A stretch of DNA of 64,000 nucleotides, from positions 2,480,001 through 2,544,000 of the forward strand of contig JAQFWX010000001.1 of NCBI GenBank assembly GCA_027605045.1, in the 5' to 3' direction. Shown here piece by piece: positions 46,569 through 59,360 of this stretch. The translations under genes and the position numbers were made by a program. The notes under the pieces were generated by a model. That model searched no databases. It saw only the letters and a program-made list of their open reading frames with translations, and had not been told where the DNA came from. Positions within the stretch are counted from its first letter, which is position 1. The number at the start of each line of letters is the position of its first letter. The DNA comes from Phallus indusiatus. Its lineage: Eukaryota; Basidiomycota; Agaricomycetes; Phallales; Phallaceae.

Positions 46569-47606
46569 ATGCACAATGGTTGACTAAATTTCAACGCTGT
46601 CTCGGTGATGTTCAGCGCTACGCGTACGTCTAGGTTCCGCTATCAGTGTCTGCGACTTCACTAAGAAGTCCTTGAAAAACACATATGAAGCAGCAGCAGA
46701 TCCTTAGTTGATAGTGGAAATTCGCGCGCCACGCAGGTGAAGGCAGTTCCGAACTGACACCCGTAGGATTCATCCTCAAGTAGAGTCCTGGCTATTTCGG
46801 ATATAACGCTAACACACCCACACCCGTCAAGCAAGATATTTACTTCTGCAATATGGCTGTACCAAGGTTGCGGTCGCCCCGCTGGTATCTCCCTCACACG
46901 TACGACAGCCTGAGGCCCTCCCGTTTGAAGGGCTGTTATTATTCATAGCAACATTAATAGTACGTACCAACGCTTCTGTTGTAGGACTTTATTCTCTGAT
47001 TGAATATCTCAGACATTAAATCTCAGGCTATAGCTCGAATTCCTTTGATTCGTACTAACCAAGCCCCCCTTCATCCGCGGCACTTTCTGTTCCCACAATA
47101 CAATTGTTCTTTCATTGCTTCCACAAACACATCTTGTTTGAAAGTCTCTATCAGTGGATGCTGGCATTGCAACCCGAGGATGTCTGCCTATAAGAGCACA
47201 GAAAAGTCTGACCATGACTTGACAAAAACCACTATGTTTGTCATCCATCAAGTTCGCCGCGGTTTTCAATGGTTTCACGGGTGTAGCAATATACGTGCGA
47301 AGATGAGCCTACTTGTATCAGGGGCATCTTGAACATCTACCTCGTACTTCACTCGTTGATGACGATATTACCGATGCTCGACAGACATTGTATTCGTTGC
47401 TCAACAGAGTTAAGGGCGCTGCACGTGTATTAGTATGCCACTCACCTCAGTATTAATATTTCAAATCAAGATGGAAGAAATATATGGAATCAGCTGTCAA
47501 CGCACTTCGCTTACAAAGCTCTATGATATATATACCTACAATCTCCGAGAGATTTATCCGACCCAAATTCAAGTTTCAACTCACATCGACTCGGAGCCTT
47601 TTTCTA
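46569..47606. other. Inter-copy spacer
   Basis: Duplicon spacer; 46780-47290 matches 18550-19250. No gene. Confidence 0.6.
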
Positions 47607-49268
47607 ATGTTCGTCAACTTTCCTTTTTCTTTAGGTTCTTTAGGTTTAATCGATAACAGTGGATATTATAATCTAGGTGAGAATGCATAGTATACATATT
47701 TTTAGTTGAGTTGACTCAGTTTTTTTTTCGTAGTTGCAATTACTACTTTATTGCTATGGGATATTCTGATCACCATATCTAGAGAGGTTTGTTGTGAAAT
47801 TGATGGACTTGTTTCTTTTTTCCCTAAAATTTTATATAGAAAGTATACATATGGTCGTAAGCTTCCATTTTCGTATAATCTCAGCGAAAGCCGCTGAGGT
47901 TCGCGCCATCAAGATACCACTCAAAGGCTAATTGGACCACGCTATTTTATATAATCAATCGTTATCTGCCTTTCATCGTCAACATGTATGTATGTCAATC
48001 GTTCACAATAGTCCGTTTCATGTATGTGCTGATTGTTTTACTAATTACATAAGTATCTGTTTATTACTTCCGCAGTTTTGGATATCCACAGTCGGAATCT
48101 TTTGCTCAGTGACCGGCGCTGGTCTTGGTTTAGAAGAAGAATGTCTGATATTTTATGATGCCGATACGACCTGGCTGGTTGCATCACTTCAGCTGTTCGC
48201 CAAAGCTTTCAGCATATTGTACACCATTCCATGGTTTATCACATTGGCCTGCACGGAGATACTTTTCGTAAGAAGAGGTAAGTTGGCATGTTGAAATTTT
48301 GAGCGGATCCTCCTGATTTAATGCCCAGTTATTGCCTTGCATGAAGGCTCGAAATTAATTTCACGTATCTTAACCGGTCTACTCCTTTGTGAACTAGCTT
48401 CTGCTCTTTTTCTCCTTTTCCATTTTACTTTCCTCAGCGAGTTGTCCAAAGGTTAGCAAATACATTAAACATACTGCATTTTTGGTTTGATAGATACCTG
48501 TATTATTTTCGCAGTCATCGTCACGTCAATTGACTCCCCCATTGGATTAAGTCCATTGGGAATCCCTAATGTTTTTCCCCCAACCTATTTTGCGTACGTA
48601 CTGGCAATGTCTAGCGTTATATGTTTTTAAGCCGCTTTTGAGATATACTCAATGAAAATCACTAGGCTTCCGGAGTTTGTTTTTCAAGCAGTTTTGTTGG
48701 TGCTTATAATGACAAAAGTAATTTGGGATTGGAAAACGGGAACCGCAAGGAGCAATCTTGGGTCTATTTTGATCCGGGATGGTTTATGGAGCTACTTTTG
48801 TAATTTATGTATGTGATTCGGTTCACTCACGAAGACGCCTAACCAAGTAGAATAGGTGGTTTGGTTGTTATAATCATTCATCCGGCAGGGTTAAGCGGTC
48901 CTTTCGACCTACCCAATGTATTGTGAGTTTTTGACGGTTCAAACCATTAAAACTATTATCCTAATTGAACTAATGCGATTGTTGAAGGTGGTCTTATGCC
49001 AGCTTTTCCGTCACTGTGAGTCGAATTAGCTTAAACATGTGATTGTATTATTCACTTACCCTAGAGTAGTCGCTTAGTCCTAAATATTCGTGCTGCGGCA
49101 AACCAACAGGGATCAACCTCTGACGAAGCATCACCTAACACCTCAGCCCGTCTTGCGTTCTTTCAAAGCATTAGGTCTTTTTTTGGGTCTACAAATGATG
49201 AAATTTCAGTGCCACATCATTATCACGACCTGGGAGATGATTCGGGCTCAGAAGATAATGAATTATAG
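47607..49268 (+). CDS. DUF6533-like multi-pass membrane protein, copy 5
   Basis: One of the two best-preserved copies. The ATG at 47607 (MFVNFPFSLGSLGLIDNSGYYNL) is followed by VAITTLLLWDILITISRE, KVYIWS and YHSKANWTTLFYIINRYLPFIVNMY. The stretch LLLWDIL..REKVYIW..RYLP matches the DUF6533 pattern. Exon 5 starts with the canonical cag/TTTTGG (48076-48277). The rest gives ILYTIPWFITLACTEILFVRR, VIALHEGSKLISRILTGLLLCEL, LPEFVFQAVLLVLIMTKV, SILIRDGLWSYFCNLC, GLVVIIIHPAGLSGPF, WSYASFSVT and SRLVLNIRAAANQQGS, with an acidic end (stop 49266-49268). Eleven exons splice in frame, about 350 residues. Function unknown; location in a membrane is inferred from the hydrophobic exons. Confidence 0.75.
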
Positions 49269-50026
49269 GGCGCTGTTCAAGTTGCCACGGATCATTGGAG
49301 GAAGATTCGGTCTCAGGCCTGTTATTATATCACGCAACATTCCGGTTCACTCTGAGTGTTCATTTGTTTTTTAAATATTGATAAAAACTCAATCATTAAG
49401 GATGCGTGCGAATGGACGGACTCACACACATCAAGGACTTTTTCAAGTCAGTTGAGTTGATATTCTCAGCCCATACGGTGTCGTGCTTCGACTCAGCTCT
49501 GCAGAAGCGCTGAGAAGGAAGGAATGGTAGCTTTGAGCCCCAGCTTAAACTTGAAGTCCCTCGGTCTCCATGTATTGAGATAACGGCTTGTAGCACTTGC
49601 ACAGGTAAGGTCGGGTGTAGTACCCATCCGGTTACAGATCTTTCGGTAATTGATATTGCCGGCCTAAGTGAGATTATAGTGCGCCTTACATCTCAATCCA
49701 AGTTTGTTTTGTTTGCTCGGAGTGTTTATTATTCAAATAACGAAGAACTCACCAAAGTATTCCGACACAGGCGTCAACAACTTGAATACCTCGTCTGCCT
49801 TTGGGATCCTCATTTGCGTCACCCGGTCATCTTAAACCTTTCGTGCAGTAGTCAAGTATTTCTGATGTGTATGATCAATTGCATACTGCGTCCGCAGGTT
49901 GAGACTGGTTACGCAGCCAAAGTCGGTGTCCCAACTTCTAAAGTACCTTGCCTCTAGCGAGTGGGTATATATACAAACCTTGATAAATAGCTTCATTTGG
50001 TTTGAAAATATCAAAGTTTCTTCTCT
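49269..50026. other. Inter-copy spacer with an empty site
   Basis: Short spacer. Near 49960-50000 it holds the sequence that in the spacer before copy 2 is split by the Mutator-like element. No gene. Confidence 0.6.
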
Positions 50027-51637
50027 ATGTCCATCACGATTCCTTTCTCCATTGTTACTTTGAGTTTATTTGACAGTTGTGGATACTATAACCTAGGTAA
50101 ACAGAATTCATGTATATATATCCTCGTCTGGTTAGCTGACTTTGTGTTTCTAGTTGCTACCACTACTATGCTATTATGGGATATCCTGATCACCTGTTCC
50201 AGAGAGGTATGCCACGAAATGAGTACGAGTATTTATAGTGTCTAAGCCTTCGCATAGAATTTATACATATGGTCGTAAGTTACTTTCCCGTATTATCTCA
50301 ACTGCCCGAATTTCAAAGTGAAGACACTATCAGATATAACTCAAGGGCTAGTTGGACCACTGTATTCTATATACTCATGCATTACGTAGTACCTCTCATC
50401 GTCAATCTGTACGTCAGTTGTGCACAATAGTTCTTTTTATATCTGCTAATTATGTTCTGAAGGTGTTGTCTATTATTGCCGCAGCTTGAGGCGTTGAGAA
50501 TTAAGATCGGTTGCAAAGCAATCAATGCAGCAACCGGATGTATCCCAGATGATACGACAATTTCATCTTTTCAGCTGTTCGCTTGGACTTTCCGCTTGTT
50601 GTATACCATTCCGTGGTTTGTGGTATTGTTATGCACTGAGATTCTTTTTGTGAGAAGAAGTAAGTTTGAAACGCTTTGCCGCGCGGTCTTACTAGGATAG
50701 ATCCTGATTAGTGCCAGTCGTTGCATTATACGGTGGCTGTAGACTACTTTCACGTGTCCTAATTGGCTTAATTCTTTTTGAGCTAATCTTCGCATTCGCT
50801 CTTCTTCTTCATTTTACTACTTACCCTGATGAGTTAACCGCAGGTAGATAAATTTATTGACAGAATTCACGTAATACTTGATTTTTCCACAGCATTGTTC
50901 ACCTCAATTTTCGGCCCTATCAAGGCTGATTCACCACTCGGGATTCCTGTCTTTTCTCCCGAAAGCTCCTTCGCGTACGTGTTGCATATCTGCACAGCTC
51001 ATCATGATTCACGTTCAATCACCTGTCAGAGTGCCCACACTAATATTTCAAGCTTTTCTGGTTACATTAATGATTACGAAAGTAATTCTAAATTGGAGGT
51101 CGGGAATTTTGGAAGGAAATTTTGGGTCTATTCTAATCCGGGATGGCTTATGGAGCTATTTCTGTAATTTATGTACGTGATTTTTGGTCTACTCACGGGT
51201 TTAATCGAGTAAAAAAGGCGGCTTGCTTGTCATTATAATTCAGGTGCCATGGTTAATTGGCCCCTTTAAACTGCCCAATATACTGTAAGTTTCAATCCTA
51301 CCGTTGACGGTAATGTACAGCTGATGCCGCATCCAAATGAAGATGGTCGTACGTCAGCTTTTCAGTTACTGTGAGTGGTGCCGGTGACACATCAAACGGA
51401 TACTTTTTCTTGCTCAATCAATGTTTTTAGAGTAGCCGCCTAATTTTGAATATTCGCGCTGTTGCGGCAAACCGATCAGGGGCAGCGTTGGGCGACACAC
51501 TTACTGGGATCCGGGCCCGCTTTACGTTAGTTCAAAACATCAGGATTTTTCTTACATCTATTAACGATGAAGTCTCAATCCCATATCATTATAATGATCT
51601 TGAGCGCGATGATTTGGATTCAGATAGTGATTGTTAA
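50027..51637 (+). CDS. DUF6533-like multi-pass membrane protein, copy 6
   Basis: Apparently intact. The ATG at 50027 (MSITIPFSIVTLSLFDSCGYYNL) leads to VATTTMLLWDILITCSRE, NSRASWTTVFYILMHYVVPLIVNLY, exon 5 with two or three Cys (IGCKAINAATGCIPDD) then LLYTIPWFVVLLCTEILFVRR, VVALYGGCRLLSRVLIGLILFEL, VPTLIFQAFLVTLMITKVI, SILIRDGLWSYFCNLC, GGLLVIIIQVPWLIGPFKLPNIL, WSYVSFSVT and SRLILNIRAVAANRSGA. The tail is acidic (LERDDLDSDSDC, stop at 51637). The splice signals look normal. It has the same exon pattern as copy 5, from which it is separated by only 0.76 kb. Confidence 0.75.
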
Positions 51638-52795
51638 CTGGGTGTTACTAGTACTCGCGAACTAAAAGACACGAGTTTTAGCCACATGCACAAGTTGCGC
51701 GGACCATGCTTAGTTGAGTTTCGAAGTCACTACGCTCATGAATTTACGCGTTGACCGTTCTAATGAATTCGAGCTCCGGCTGATTAAAAGTGATACTATA
51801 TAGCTTTGCCTCGCCCACAGTCAAAGCGAGTGCTTGATAGCTGAAAGATATCTCGAACTCCATTCAGACGGTAATACGCGCGTTTCACGATTTAGGACAT
51901 CCACCAGATCTAATCAATAATGATATCGTGGTTATTCATGCCATACTGGTGTGACGATTTCGCCGCTTCTTATTACTGGAGTCATGGTAGCCAGGTTCGT
52001 GATGGTGAAAAAAAGACAGGCTGCGTTACGCGTTACAATCGCGGACCCAAAAACAGAAACGCCGACCATTTCGATGCGTCTTAAGGATGTACAATGTTTG
52101 GGTTTGCCATCGTCCGTATCTCTATGCCTGAGAAGTTGATTATGCCTCGTTCATCCCCATGCTGCACTTAATCTGTGTTTTGAACTTTCCGATCGACCCA
52201 GTTCCTAATTTTCTGAGGTTAGTAGTTTTTGTTCTACATATTGGGATGATTTGGTTTGATTTAGCAAACGTTTTTTCAAATACTGTCAACTTATGGTCAA
52301 GATAAACGCTTGAGCAAGTTGAGCTTCTTATTGTGCAGTACATTATGCCGGACAAGCACGCATCCTAAAGGAAGGGGACGTAATAGCCGGGTAACAAGGG
52401 CGACATGCAGGTACTCCTGAAGCTACTGAACCGGTTATTGATGGTGTTCTGAAAGTGACAAGGTTCCGACGGAATTCTGGATCAATCGGGTAGTTCTCTT
52501 CATAAAGAACACATGGATTGCACGACGTATACAGAGCTGATTTTGCTGTTCCGATTCCAAGCCCCGCCTACAAACGTTGACGGTCTCAGCTGCGACATCA
52601 GTTTAGGCGTGGTTACGAGTTTGGATTTACGTGAGGCCAAAACTTGAGAAATACCGCCATTATAATCATTCGGGAGACCGGCATAGGAGATAGAAAAAGG
52701 CTATCTAACCCAGTCAATCTTTTTCCTTGGCGATATTTTACAATCATGACTCAAAGTGATTTTGGAGCTCCATTCCGTGCTTCATTTGGCTAAGG
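51638..52795. other. Inter-copy spacer upstream of copy 7
   Basis: Duplicon spacer; 52550-52740 matches 15680-15900 and 23630-23760. The homology ends near 52795, before exon 1 of copy 7 would be expected. Confidence 0.5.
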
Positions 52796-53430
52796 TGAAT
52801 GGGGCGAGTCATCATTTTAGTAGTCTGTGTTTCGTCCGCATCCCCCGCCATCTGGCCCATGGACGCCTCTGGAGCGCTCGGGAAACGTCCTCAGACAAAA
52901 ACCCAAATCACTGACCCGGGCCATGCCCATCAAAGCCCAACAAAGCGACTGCCTCTGTATGAGATGGTGGGCCAAATCTCAAAATTACCTCTCATATGGC
53001 AATCCAATCTATATATCTAAAATCCTTGACAGTCTCAATCCCGTTGAGCTTTTTTTCCATGTCCCCCTACTGTCACGTGCCGTGTTCCGGGCGTCTGGGC
53101 GGAAGTCTGGGGAGTCCGGACTACGGAACAGAAGGGACTTGGCTTCAGCTTATGTGCTGCGCCGGCTCAATCGACCCTGGATATCCCTTAATTTCGGACT
53201 AGAAGTCCGAGACAGCCCGGACGTAGTCCAGGAAGGTCCGGACAAGTACTGGGGGCGGACTTTAAGCGAGATAGATAAGAATAGAATTGATTATAAAGAG
53301 ACTGGCTGAGGATAGACTCGAAATGAGTTAATAAGACTTAAAATAGACTTGAATACGACTTGATATTCAGACTGGGGAGCCCCAGACGAAGTCTGGGGGC
53401 TTTAAATACAAAAAGCTAGACTACTAGAAC
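52796..53430. other. Unclassified GC-richer segment, probable element fragment
   Basis: It replaces the expected exons 1-3 of copy 7 and abuts the LTR at 53431. It has imperfect hairpin-like words (cagactggggagccccagacgaagtctggggg) and runs of cctgg/cctga. A 160-codon frame (52827-53309) shows no known domain. It may be part of an older retroelement or a scar of a rearrangement. Confidence 0.35.
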
Positions 53431-53827
53431 TGTTAGGGCTACTCAGCTCACACTAGAGGGAGGGGATCCTAAGTACTATATTGGACGATAACTATACTAC
53501 TCACCTAGAGGGAGGGGATCCTAAGAGAACAAGCTTAGGGACCCTCACTCTAGGGACAGCTACTATATACATAAAACGACGACGCGGCGTGCGGCCCTGA
53601 CACAGCTAAGTGCCAGGTGCCCAAGCCGAGCCTAAGCGACGTGATGTCACGGGCATCACGCCGGGTATGAGCGCGCAACGCGCGCGAGTGGAGAAAGTGA
53701 AATATGGACGGGGAGAATAAACGGAAGGTGGAAATAACGCACGGGAAATATAAATAAAATAGAAATAGATATATACCGATGATAATAAATAAGGAAAGAT
53801 GAGGGGGCGCGGTAGTGTACCCTGACA
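53431..53827 (-). repeat. 3' LTR of the second Gypsy element
   Basis: 397 bases, TGTTAGGG...CCTGACA as read on the plus strand. It is related to 58460-58859, 58966-59360 and 61022-61417. The purine tract gaagggggggtgg abuts it on the element strand (53828-53840). Confidence 0.9.
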
Positions 53828-53838
53828 CCACCCCCCCT

Positions 53839-56800
53839 TCAACGAGGCGGCATCCCGACACCTGTAGCTTCGACTAATGATGCTTGCAACTTGGAGAAAT
53901 CGAACCGAGGGCAACGATGGAAAAGGAGACCATTTATCGAGTGCGGTGCACTTGGGTGCTCACGGTGGAACTGCCTAATGAGATCTGGGGCTGCAATATT
54001 CGACTCGGGTTCCCATTGATCATGCTCGGGACCATAGCCTTCCCAACGCACCTTATATTCGAGTCGTCTCCGGAACACACGACTGTCCAAAATCCGTTCC
54101 ACGACGTAGTGCTCACCGTCATCTCTGACCTCCGGAGGTGGGGGAGCCTTGACGCGACGACCCGGGATTGTATCTTCAACCTTGGGACGTAACTTCCCGA
54201 CATGGAACACTGGATGAAGCCTTGACATCGATAGCGGTAAGCGCAGCTTGTATGCGTGCGACCCGACCTTGCTGACTATCGGAAAAGGCCCCAAGTACCG
54301 ATGCGATAATTTGGCGGAGGGCCTGGTGGTACGAATGTCGCTCGAATCGAGGTATACCTTGTCGCCAACCTTGTATTCAGGTGCCGGGATGTGTTTCCGA
54401 TCGTAGTACTTGGCCATCTCGTCCTTTGACTTGGCTATGGCGGCCTTGGCTTCCTCTATCGTCGACTCCATACGTGTCTTGAACTCGTTGACAGATTCGA
54501 TCTTCGAGTTGGCAACCAGCGGTTCGAATCCCATACGAGGATGTCGTCCAGTGTCGAGTTCAAAAGGTGTTGAACGCGTGGCTGAGTGCACATGGTTGTT
54601 GTATGCGAACTCAGCCATGGGCAGCAGCTGGTCCCAGTTGTCCTGTCGCTCTGAGGTGAAAAGTCAAAGATACTGCTCAACTTCTGCATTGACGCGTTCT
54701 GTCTGACCATCGGTTTGAGGATGGTATGCCGTCGAGGGTGCAAGCCGTATGCCAAGGAGCCTAGAAAGCTCCTGTGTGAAGCGGGACGCGAACTGGGGGC
54801 CTCTGTCAGAGATCACCTTCATGGGGAGGCCATGGAGCTTCCAGATATGTTGAAGGTACAGACGGGCTAGGCCTGTCGCGTCAAGTGTTGTGAACGTCGG
54901 CACGAAGTGAACCCGCTTGGTGAGAGAGTCGACGACAGAGAGGATTGCGTCGAAACCATTGGATTCTGGCAGTTCCACAATGAAGTCGACCGAGATGTGT
55001 TCCCAAGGTCGACTTGGCACTTCTGTGGGTCGGAGAAGTCCATACGGAGCATGACGAGACGGTTTCGTACGTAGACACATGTCGCAGGCCTCGACATAGC
55101 GTTGGACATACCTAGAGACACCTGGCCACCAGAAGGTGTGTGAAACGAGCTCGAGAGTCTTGAAACGACCGGGATGACCACCGAGTTTGGTGTCGTGGTG
55201 TCTGGAAAGGATTTTCCGACGCAGTTTGTCCACGTTGGGCACATAAACCTTGCCACGGTAGTACAGGAGGTCTTGGTCTTCAAACCATTCTGACGAGTGA
55301 GCTGAACGACCACCGAGGGCGCGGAGCGTTGTAACGGCTTTGGACACGCTATCCTCGATCTTGCCTTCCTGATTGGCCTTGCGGATCTGGCGTAAAAGAT
55401 CTTCCTCCTCCCCCTTAAGATGGAATGTTTGCAGCGCATTGATTGCAAACATTTCAGGTCGGATTAGAGTGACGCCACGATTGTTGTCCTTTCCCGAGCC
55501 ATGATCTGGTCGACGGGATAAGCCATCAGGTTTACCCATCGACTTACCCGGTATATGCTGCAGAGTAAAGTCGAATCGTGAGAGATATACTGACCATCTG
55601 GCTTGGCGACAATTGAGGTTACGCGCGGACATGAAATACTCGAGATTCTTGTGATCAGTCCGTATGTCGATAGGGTGAGACACACCTTCAAGAAAGTGTC
55701 GCCATTCCTCCAAAGATCGTATGATAGCAAGCATTTCCTTGTCGTGAATCTCGTAGTTGCGTTCGACAGGACTAAGGGCCTTCGAGAAAAACGCAACAGG
55801 GTGCCATTTGCCGTCTTCGTTCGACAACTGTGAAAGAACCGCGCCTGTTGCAAAGTCGGAACTGTCTGCCTCAACCCGGTAAGGATTAGCAGGGTTGGGA
55901 ATGAGAAGAATGGGGGCAGAGGTGATCGACGACTTCAGAGTATCGAAAGCGTGCTGACAAGTGTCGGACCAGACGAAGGGAGTGTCCTTCTTGGTTAACC
56001 TGAACATGGGATTGGCGATACGTGCGAAATCCTTGATGAACCGACGGTAGAAGTTGGCGAAGCCCAGGAAGGATTGAACCTCAGTGACGTTCTTTGGGAC
56101 AGGCCAGTCTCTGACACCTGAGACTTTCGCGGGATCCATCTCTACTGTGTTCTCGGAAATGACGACGCCTAGGTACTCGATCTTAGTCCAACAGAACTCG
56201 CACTTCTCTGCCTTGAGATACAGCTTGTGCTCGCAGAGACATTCAAGAACGCGTCGTGTTACCTGGTCATGCTGTTCCCGATCCCGAGTATAGATGAGAA
56301 TGTCGTCAATGTAGACAGCAACGACACCTTCCGAGATCATGTCTTCAAAGATCTCGTTCATCATCGTCTGGAAGGTCGCAGGGCTATTTGTGAGACCAAA
56401 GAACATTACCAGAGGCTCAAAGAGACTGCGGTTGGTGCGGAAAGCAGCCTTCCACTCGTCTCCCTCCTTTATCCGTACATTGTTGTAGCCCCAGCGCACG
56501 TCTAACTTGGTAAAGTACCGGGCACCTTGTAGTTTGTTGATGAGCTCTGATATCAGGGGCAGTGGGTAACGGTTCTTGATTGTCATAGCATTCAACGCGC
56601 GATAGTCCTGGATGAGACGAAGGGAGCCATCTTTCTTCTTGATGAAGAATACCGGGGATGCCATGGGCGACTTGGAGGGTCGGATTCGTCCAGACGCAAG
56701 GTTTTCTTCCAAAAACGCGTCTAACTCAGCTTGTTCGTTGGGCGACAACAGGTAGATCTTGCACGACTTGGGCTCGGAACCTGGCACGAGCTCTATTGGG

Positions 56801-57783
56801 TGATCCCACTTCTTCGACTGCGGCAACGAGTCGAACGACTCCTTCGAGAAAATGTCGGCAAAGTCGTGGAACCTCTCTGGCACGATATCCCGAAAGCCTT
56901 TGGGAGCTGGTGCATCCGAGTTGTTGGCGTGGGCTTGGGCCAGTCGTTGAGAGATGGTCTCGGTGGCATATATGCGGTGTGCGTCGGGCTCGTCGGGCAA
57001 CATTGATATCACGAATAGTCGATCACCTTCTTCAATCTCAGACTCGACATCGACCAGGTCTGGTATGTCAGGATCGTTGGTCTCAGTGTCGTCGAGTTCA
57101 GGCAGAGGTGCGCGTCGGATCTGCTGGAACGCACGCTTAGAGAGTTTACCCGCTGGCCAGCATGGAGCGCAGGATCTACAACTAGGGCTGCAGCGCATGA
57201 ATTCTACTTGACCAGTCGTGTAATCTATGACGGGATTGTGGGCCTTGAACCACGGCAGCCCAAACAACACGGGATACTTGAGGGAGGTAACGGTGAACAG
57301 GGTGCGTTCAGAATGATCCCGAAAGCGAACGACCAGGTCGACGATGTGGGTGATAGAGCCAGTATGATTGGGTGTGCCGTCGACATTAAACACGGGAATT
57401 GGTTTAGCAAGGCGTACAGAGGGAAGTCGATGTTTCTCGACAAAGTCACGATCGAGGAACATACCACTAGCCCCAGTGTCCAGCATGGCCTTGCTGTGCA
57501 GCAGGGCTCCAGTGTCAACACTTTGCAATTCTACCGGGATCTCCAGCTTCTGCGTGCCAGCGGTGGCTGCAAGTCGGTATTCACTTGGCAACGCGCGACG
57601 TTGAGAAGGTGACAGCATACATGGAATGGAAACAGAGCGTGTAGCAGGTGGAGGTGACTCTTTGGGTTTATCAGAGGATGCAGCAGGGGTAGTTAGATTC
57701 GAATCAGAAGTGTCATTTTGTTCGCGATCTATGTACAAAATGTCGAATCTATTAGATGTCGGCAACGAGGGTGCATCTATCAC
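53839..57783 (-). pseudogene. pol: Pol of the second Gypsy element, interrupted by one stop
   Basis: The frame runs from the GTG at 57783 at the gag overlap. Protease with DTG (LDTGASGMFLD, near residue 103), reverse transcriptase (RLIQDYRALNAMTIKNRYPLP; YIDD near 492), RNase H (VEADSSDFATGAVLSQ), integrase (HDTKLGGHPG.. CDMCLRTKP; SVDFIVELP; SDRGPQF; Glu in QTERVNAEVEQYL). An in-frame TGA at 54664-54666 follows, consistent with CGA-to-TGA decay because the same frame continues with the integrase C-terminus, a GPY/F-like block (HRYLGPFPIVSK) and a chromodomain (HYVVERILDSR.. YKVRWEGYG..DQWEPE), ending at 53839. Without the stop it would be a full-length pol. Confidence 0.9.
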
Positions 57784-58459
57784 TCGTCGCTGTTTTGAAA
57801 ATCCTCTACCTCTGTTGCAGCTACAGTCTCGCCCTGGGTCAGAGCAGGGTCGCCACGTGCCTGGGCTTCTAACGCGTCTTTCTGAGCCAACAGGTGTGCG
57901 ATATTGTTGTCCAATTCATCAGGTTGAAGATACCGAATGTCGTATGCGCGAGGGCATTCACGAGCCCAATGGCCTGTTGCTCCACAGCGATGACACCTGG
58001 TCGATTCTGGGCCCATGCGTCGATGGGCAGCGTCAATGTCCATCGGGTCATGTCTAACTTGGGGTGCAGGAACAGAAGTCGCAGGTCTAGGGGGTGGCGC
58101 GGGCATGACCTGGGGTATAGGCCTGGGAGGTGGGTAGGCAGGAGCCTGATAGGAAGGGGCAAGGGGCCTCCTCTGGATCTGAGGAACCTGGTACGACGGG
58201 AAAGGGGTGGGACGAGGTCGGTTAATGGGGACTGTCGCGGGATTTGTCTGAGTCGTTCCAGAGCCTATGAGTCGACGGCAAGCAGCGGTGAAAGCCTCAT
58301 TGGAACACCTGTCCATATCAAACATGCGTGCTTGCCTGATCCAGCCCTCGTAGTCATGAAGCGCAGGTCGGTCCTTCATTGTCGCTACCAGAGACACAAT
58401 TACCGGGTCTAGACCATTACGAAAGTACGTGTTAATGGCAAGACCTTCTGTAAAGCCAG
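57780..58459 (-). pseudogene. gag: Truncated Gag of the second Gypsy element
   Basis: The open frame begins in the middle of Gag at the LTR edge (FTEGLAINTYFRNGLDPVIV, then the first ATG at 58397). It continues through a Pro-rich linker and one CCHC knuckle (CHRCGATGHWAREC) to the TGA at 57780-57782. The capsid N-terminal part is missing. Pol starts in the -1 frame with a four-base overlap. Confidence 0.8.
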
Positions 58460-58859
58460 TGTTAGGGCTACTCAGCTCACACTAGAGGGAGGGGATCCTA
58501 AGTAAATATATTGAAGGAGAAACTAACTACTCACCTAGAGGGAGGGGATCCTAAGAGAACAAGCTTAGGGACCCTCACTCTAGGGACAGCGACTATATAC
58601 ATGAAAAACGATAACGCGGCGTGCGGCCCTGACACAGCTAAGTGCTAGGCGCCCGAACCGAACCTAAGCGACGTGATGTCACGGGCATCACACCGAGTAC
58701 GAGCGCGCGACGCGCGCGAGTAGAGAAAGTGAAATAGAGACAGAACAAGGAAACGGAAAGTGGAAGTAATGGACGGGAAATGTAAATGAAATAGAAATAA
58801 ACATATACCGATGATAATAAATAAGGAAAATTGAGGGGATGCGGTAGCATACCCTGACA
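58460..58859 (-). repeat. 5' LTR of the second Gypsy element
   Basis: 400 bases with the same ends as the 3' LTR but with visible substitutions, so this element is older than the one at 24436. It is joined directly to mid-gag. Confidence 0.88.
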
Positions 58860-58965
58860 GAAACGAAGCATGAGTTGCTAGATATCACTCGAGATTCAAT
58901 TGGACCACCCTATTTTATATAATCACCCGCTATGTGCCTTTCATAGCCAACATGTATGTCAATTG

Positions 58966-59360
58966 TGTTAGGGCTACTCAGCTCAGACTAGAGGGAGGGG
59001 ATCCTAAGTAATATATTGAGGGAAATACTAACTACTCACCTAGAGGGAGGGGATCCTAAGAGAACAAGCTTAGGGACCCTCACTCTAGGGACAGCTACTA
59101 TATACATAAAACGACGACGCGGCGTGCGGCCCTGACACAGCTAAGTGCCAGGTGCCCAAGCCGAACCTAAGCGACGTGGTGTCACGGGCATCACGCCGGG
59201 TACGAGCGCGCGACGCGCGTGAGTAGAGAAAGTGAAATAGGGACAGAACAAGGAAACGGAAAGTAAAAGTAAAATACGGAATTGGTAAATGGAATAGGAA
59301 TGAAATGATGCCGATGATAATAAGTAGAGAAATGAGAGACGGCGGTAGCGTACCCTGACA
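58966..59360 (-). mobile_element. Solo LTR of the second Gypsy family
   Basis: 395 bases, flanked by the perfect 5-base duplication AATTG (58961-58965 and 59361-59365). It sits in intron 4 of copy 7. A solo LTR with an intact TSD indicates unequal recombination between the two LTRs of a former full element. Confidence 0.9.

Larger units (their letters stand above)
53431..58859 (-). mobile_element. Second Ty3/Gypsy chromovirus, damaged
   Basis: Minus orientation. LTRs at 53431-53827 (397 bases) and 58460-58859 (400 bases) begin TGT and end ACA. pol is nearly complete but has an internal TGA. gag lacks its N-terminal part and joins the 5' LTR directly, without leader or primer site. The flanking pentamers differ (agaac at the left, gaaac at the right), so there is no clean target duplication. 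This points to deletion or recombination after insertion. Its right flank is intron 3 of DUF6533-like copy 7. Confidence 0.9.

Noticed and set aside
53431..58859. Simple intact insertion of the second Gypsy element
   Set aside because: The flanking pentamers differ, gag is truncated at the LTR, and the left flank is not copy 7 sequence.
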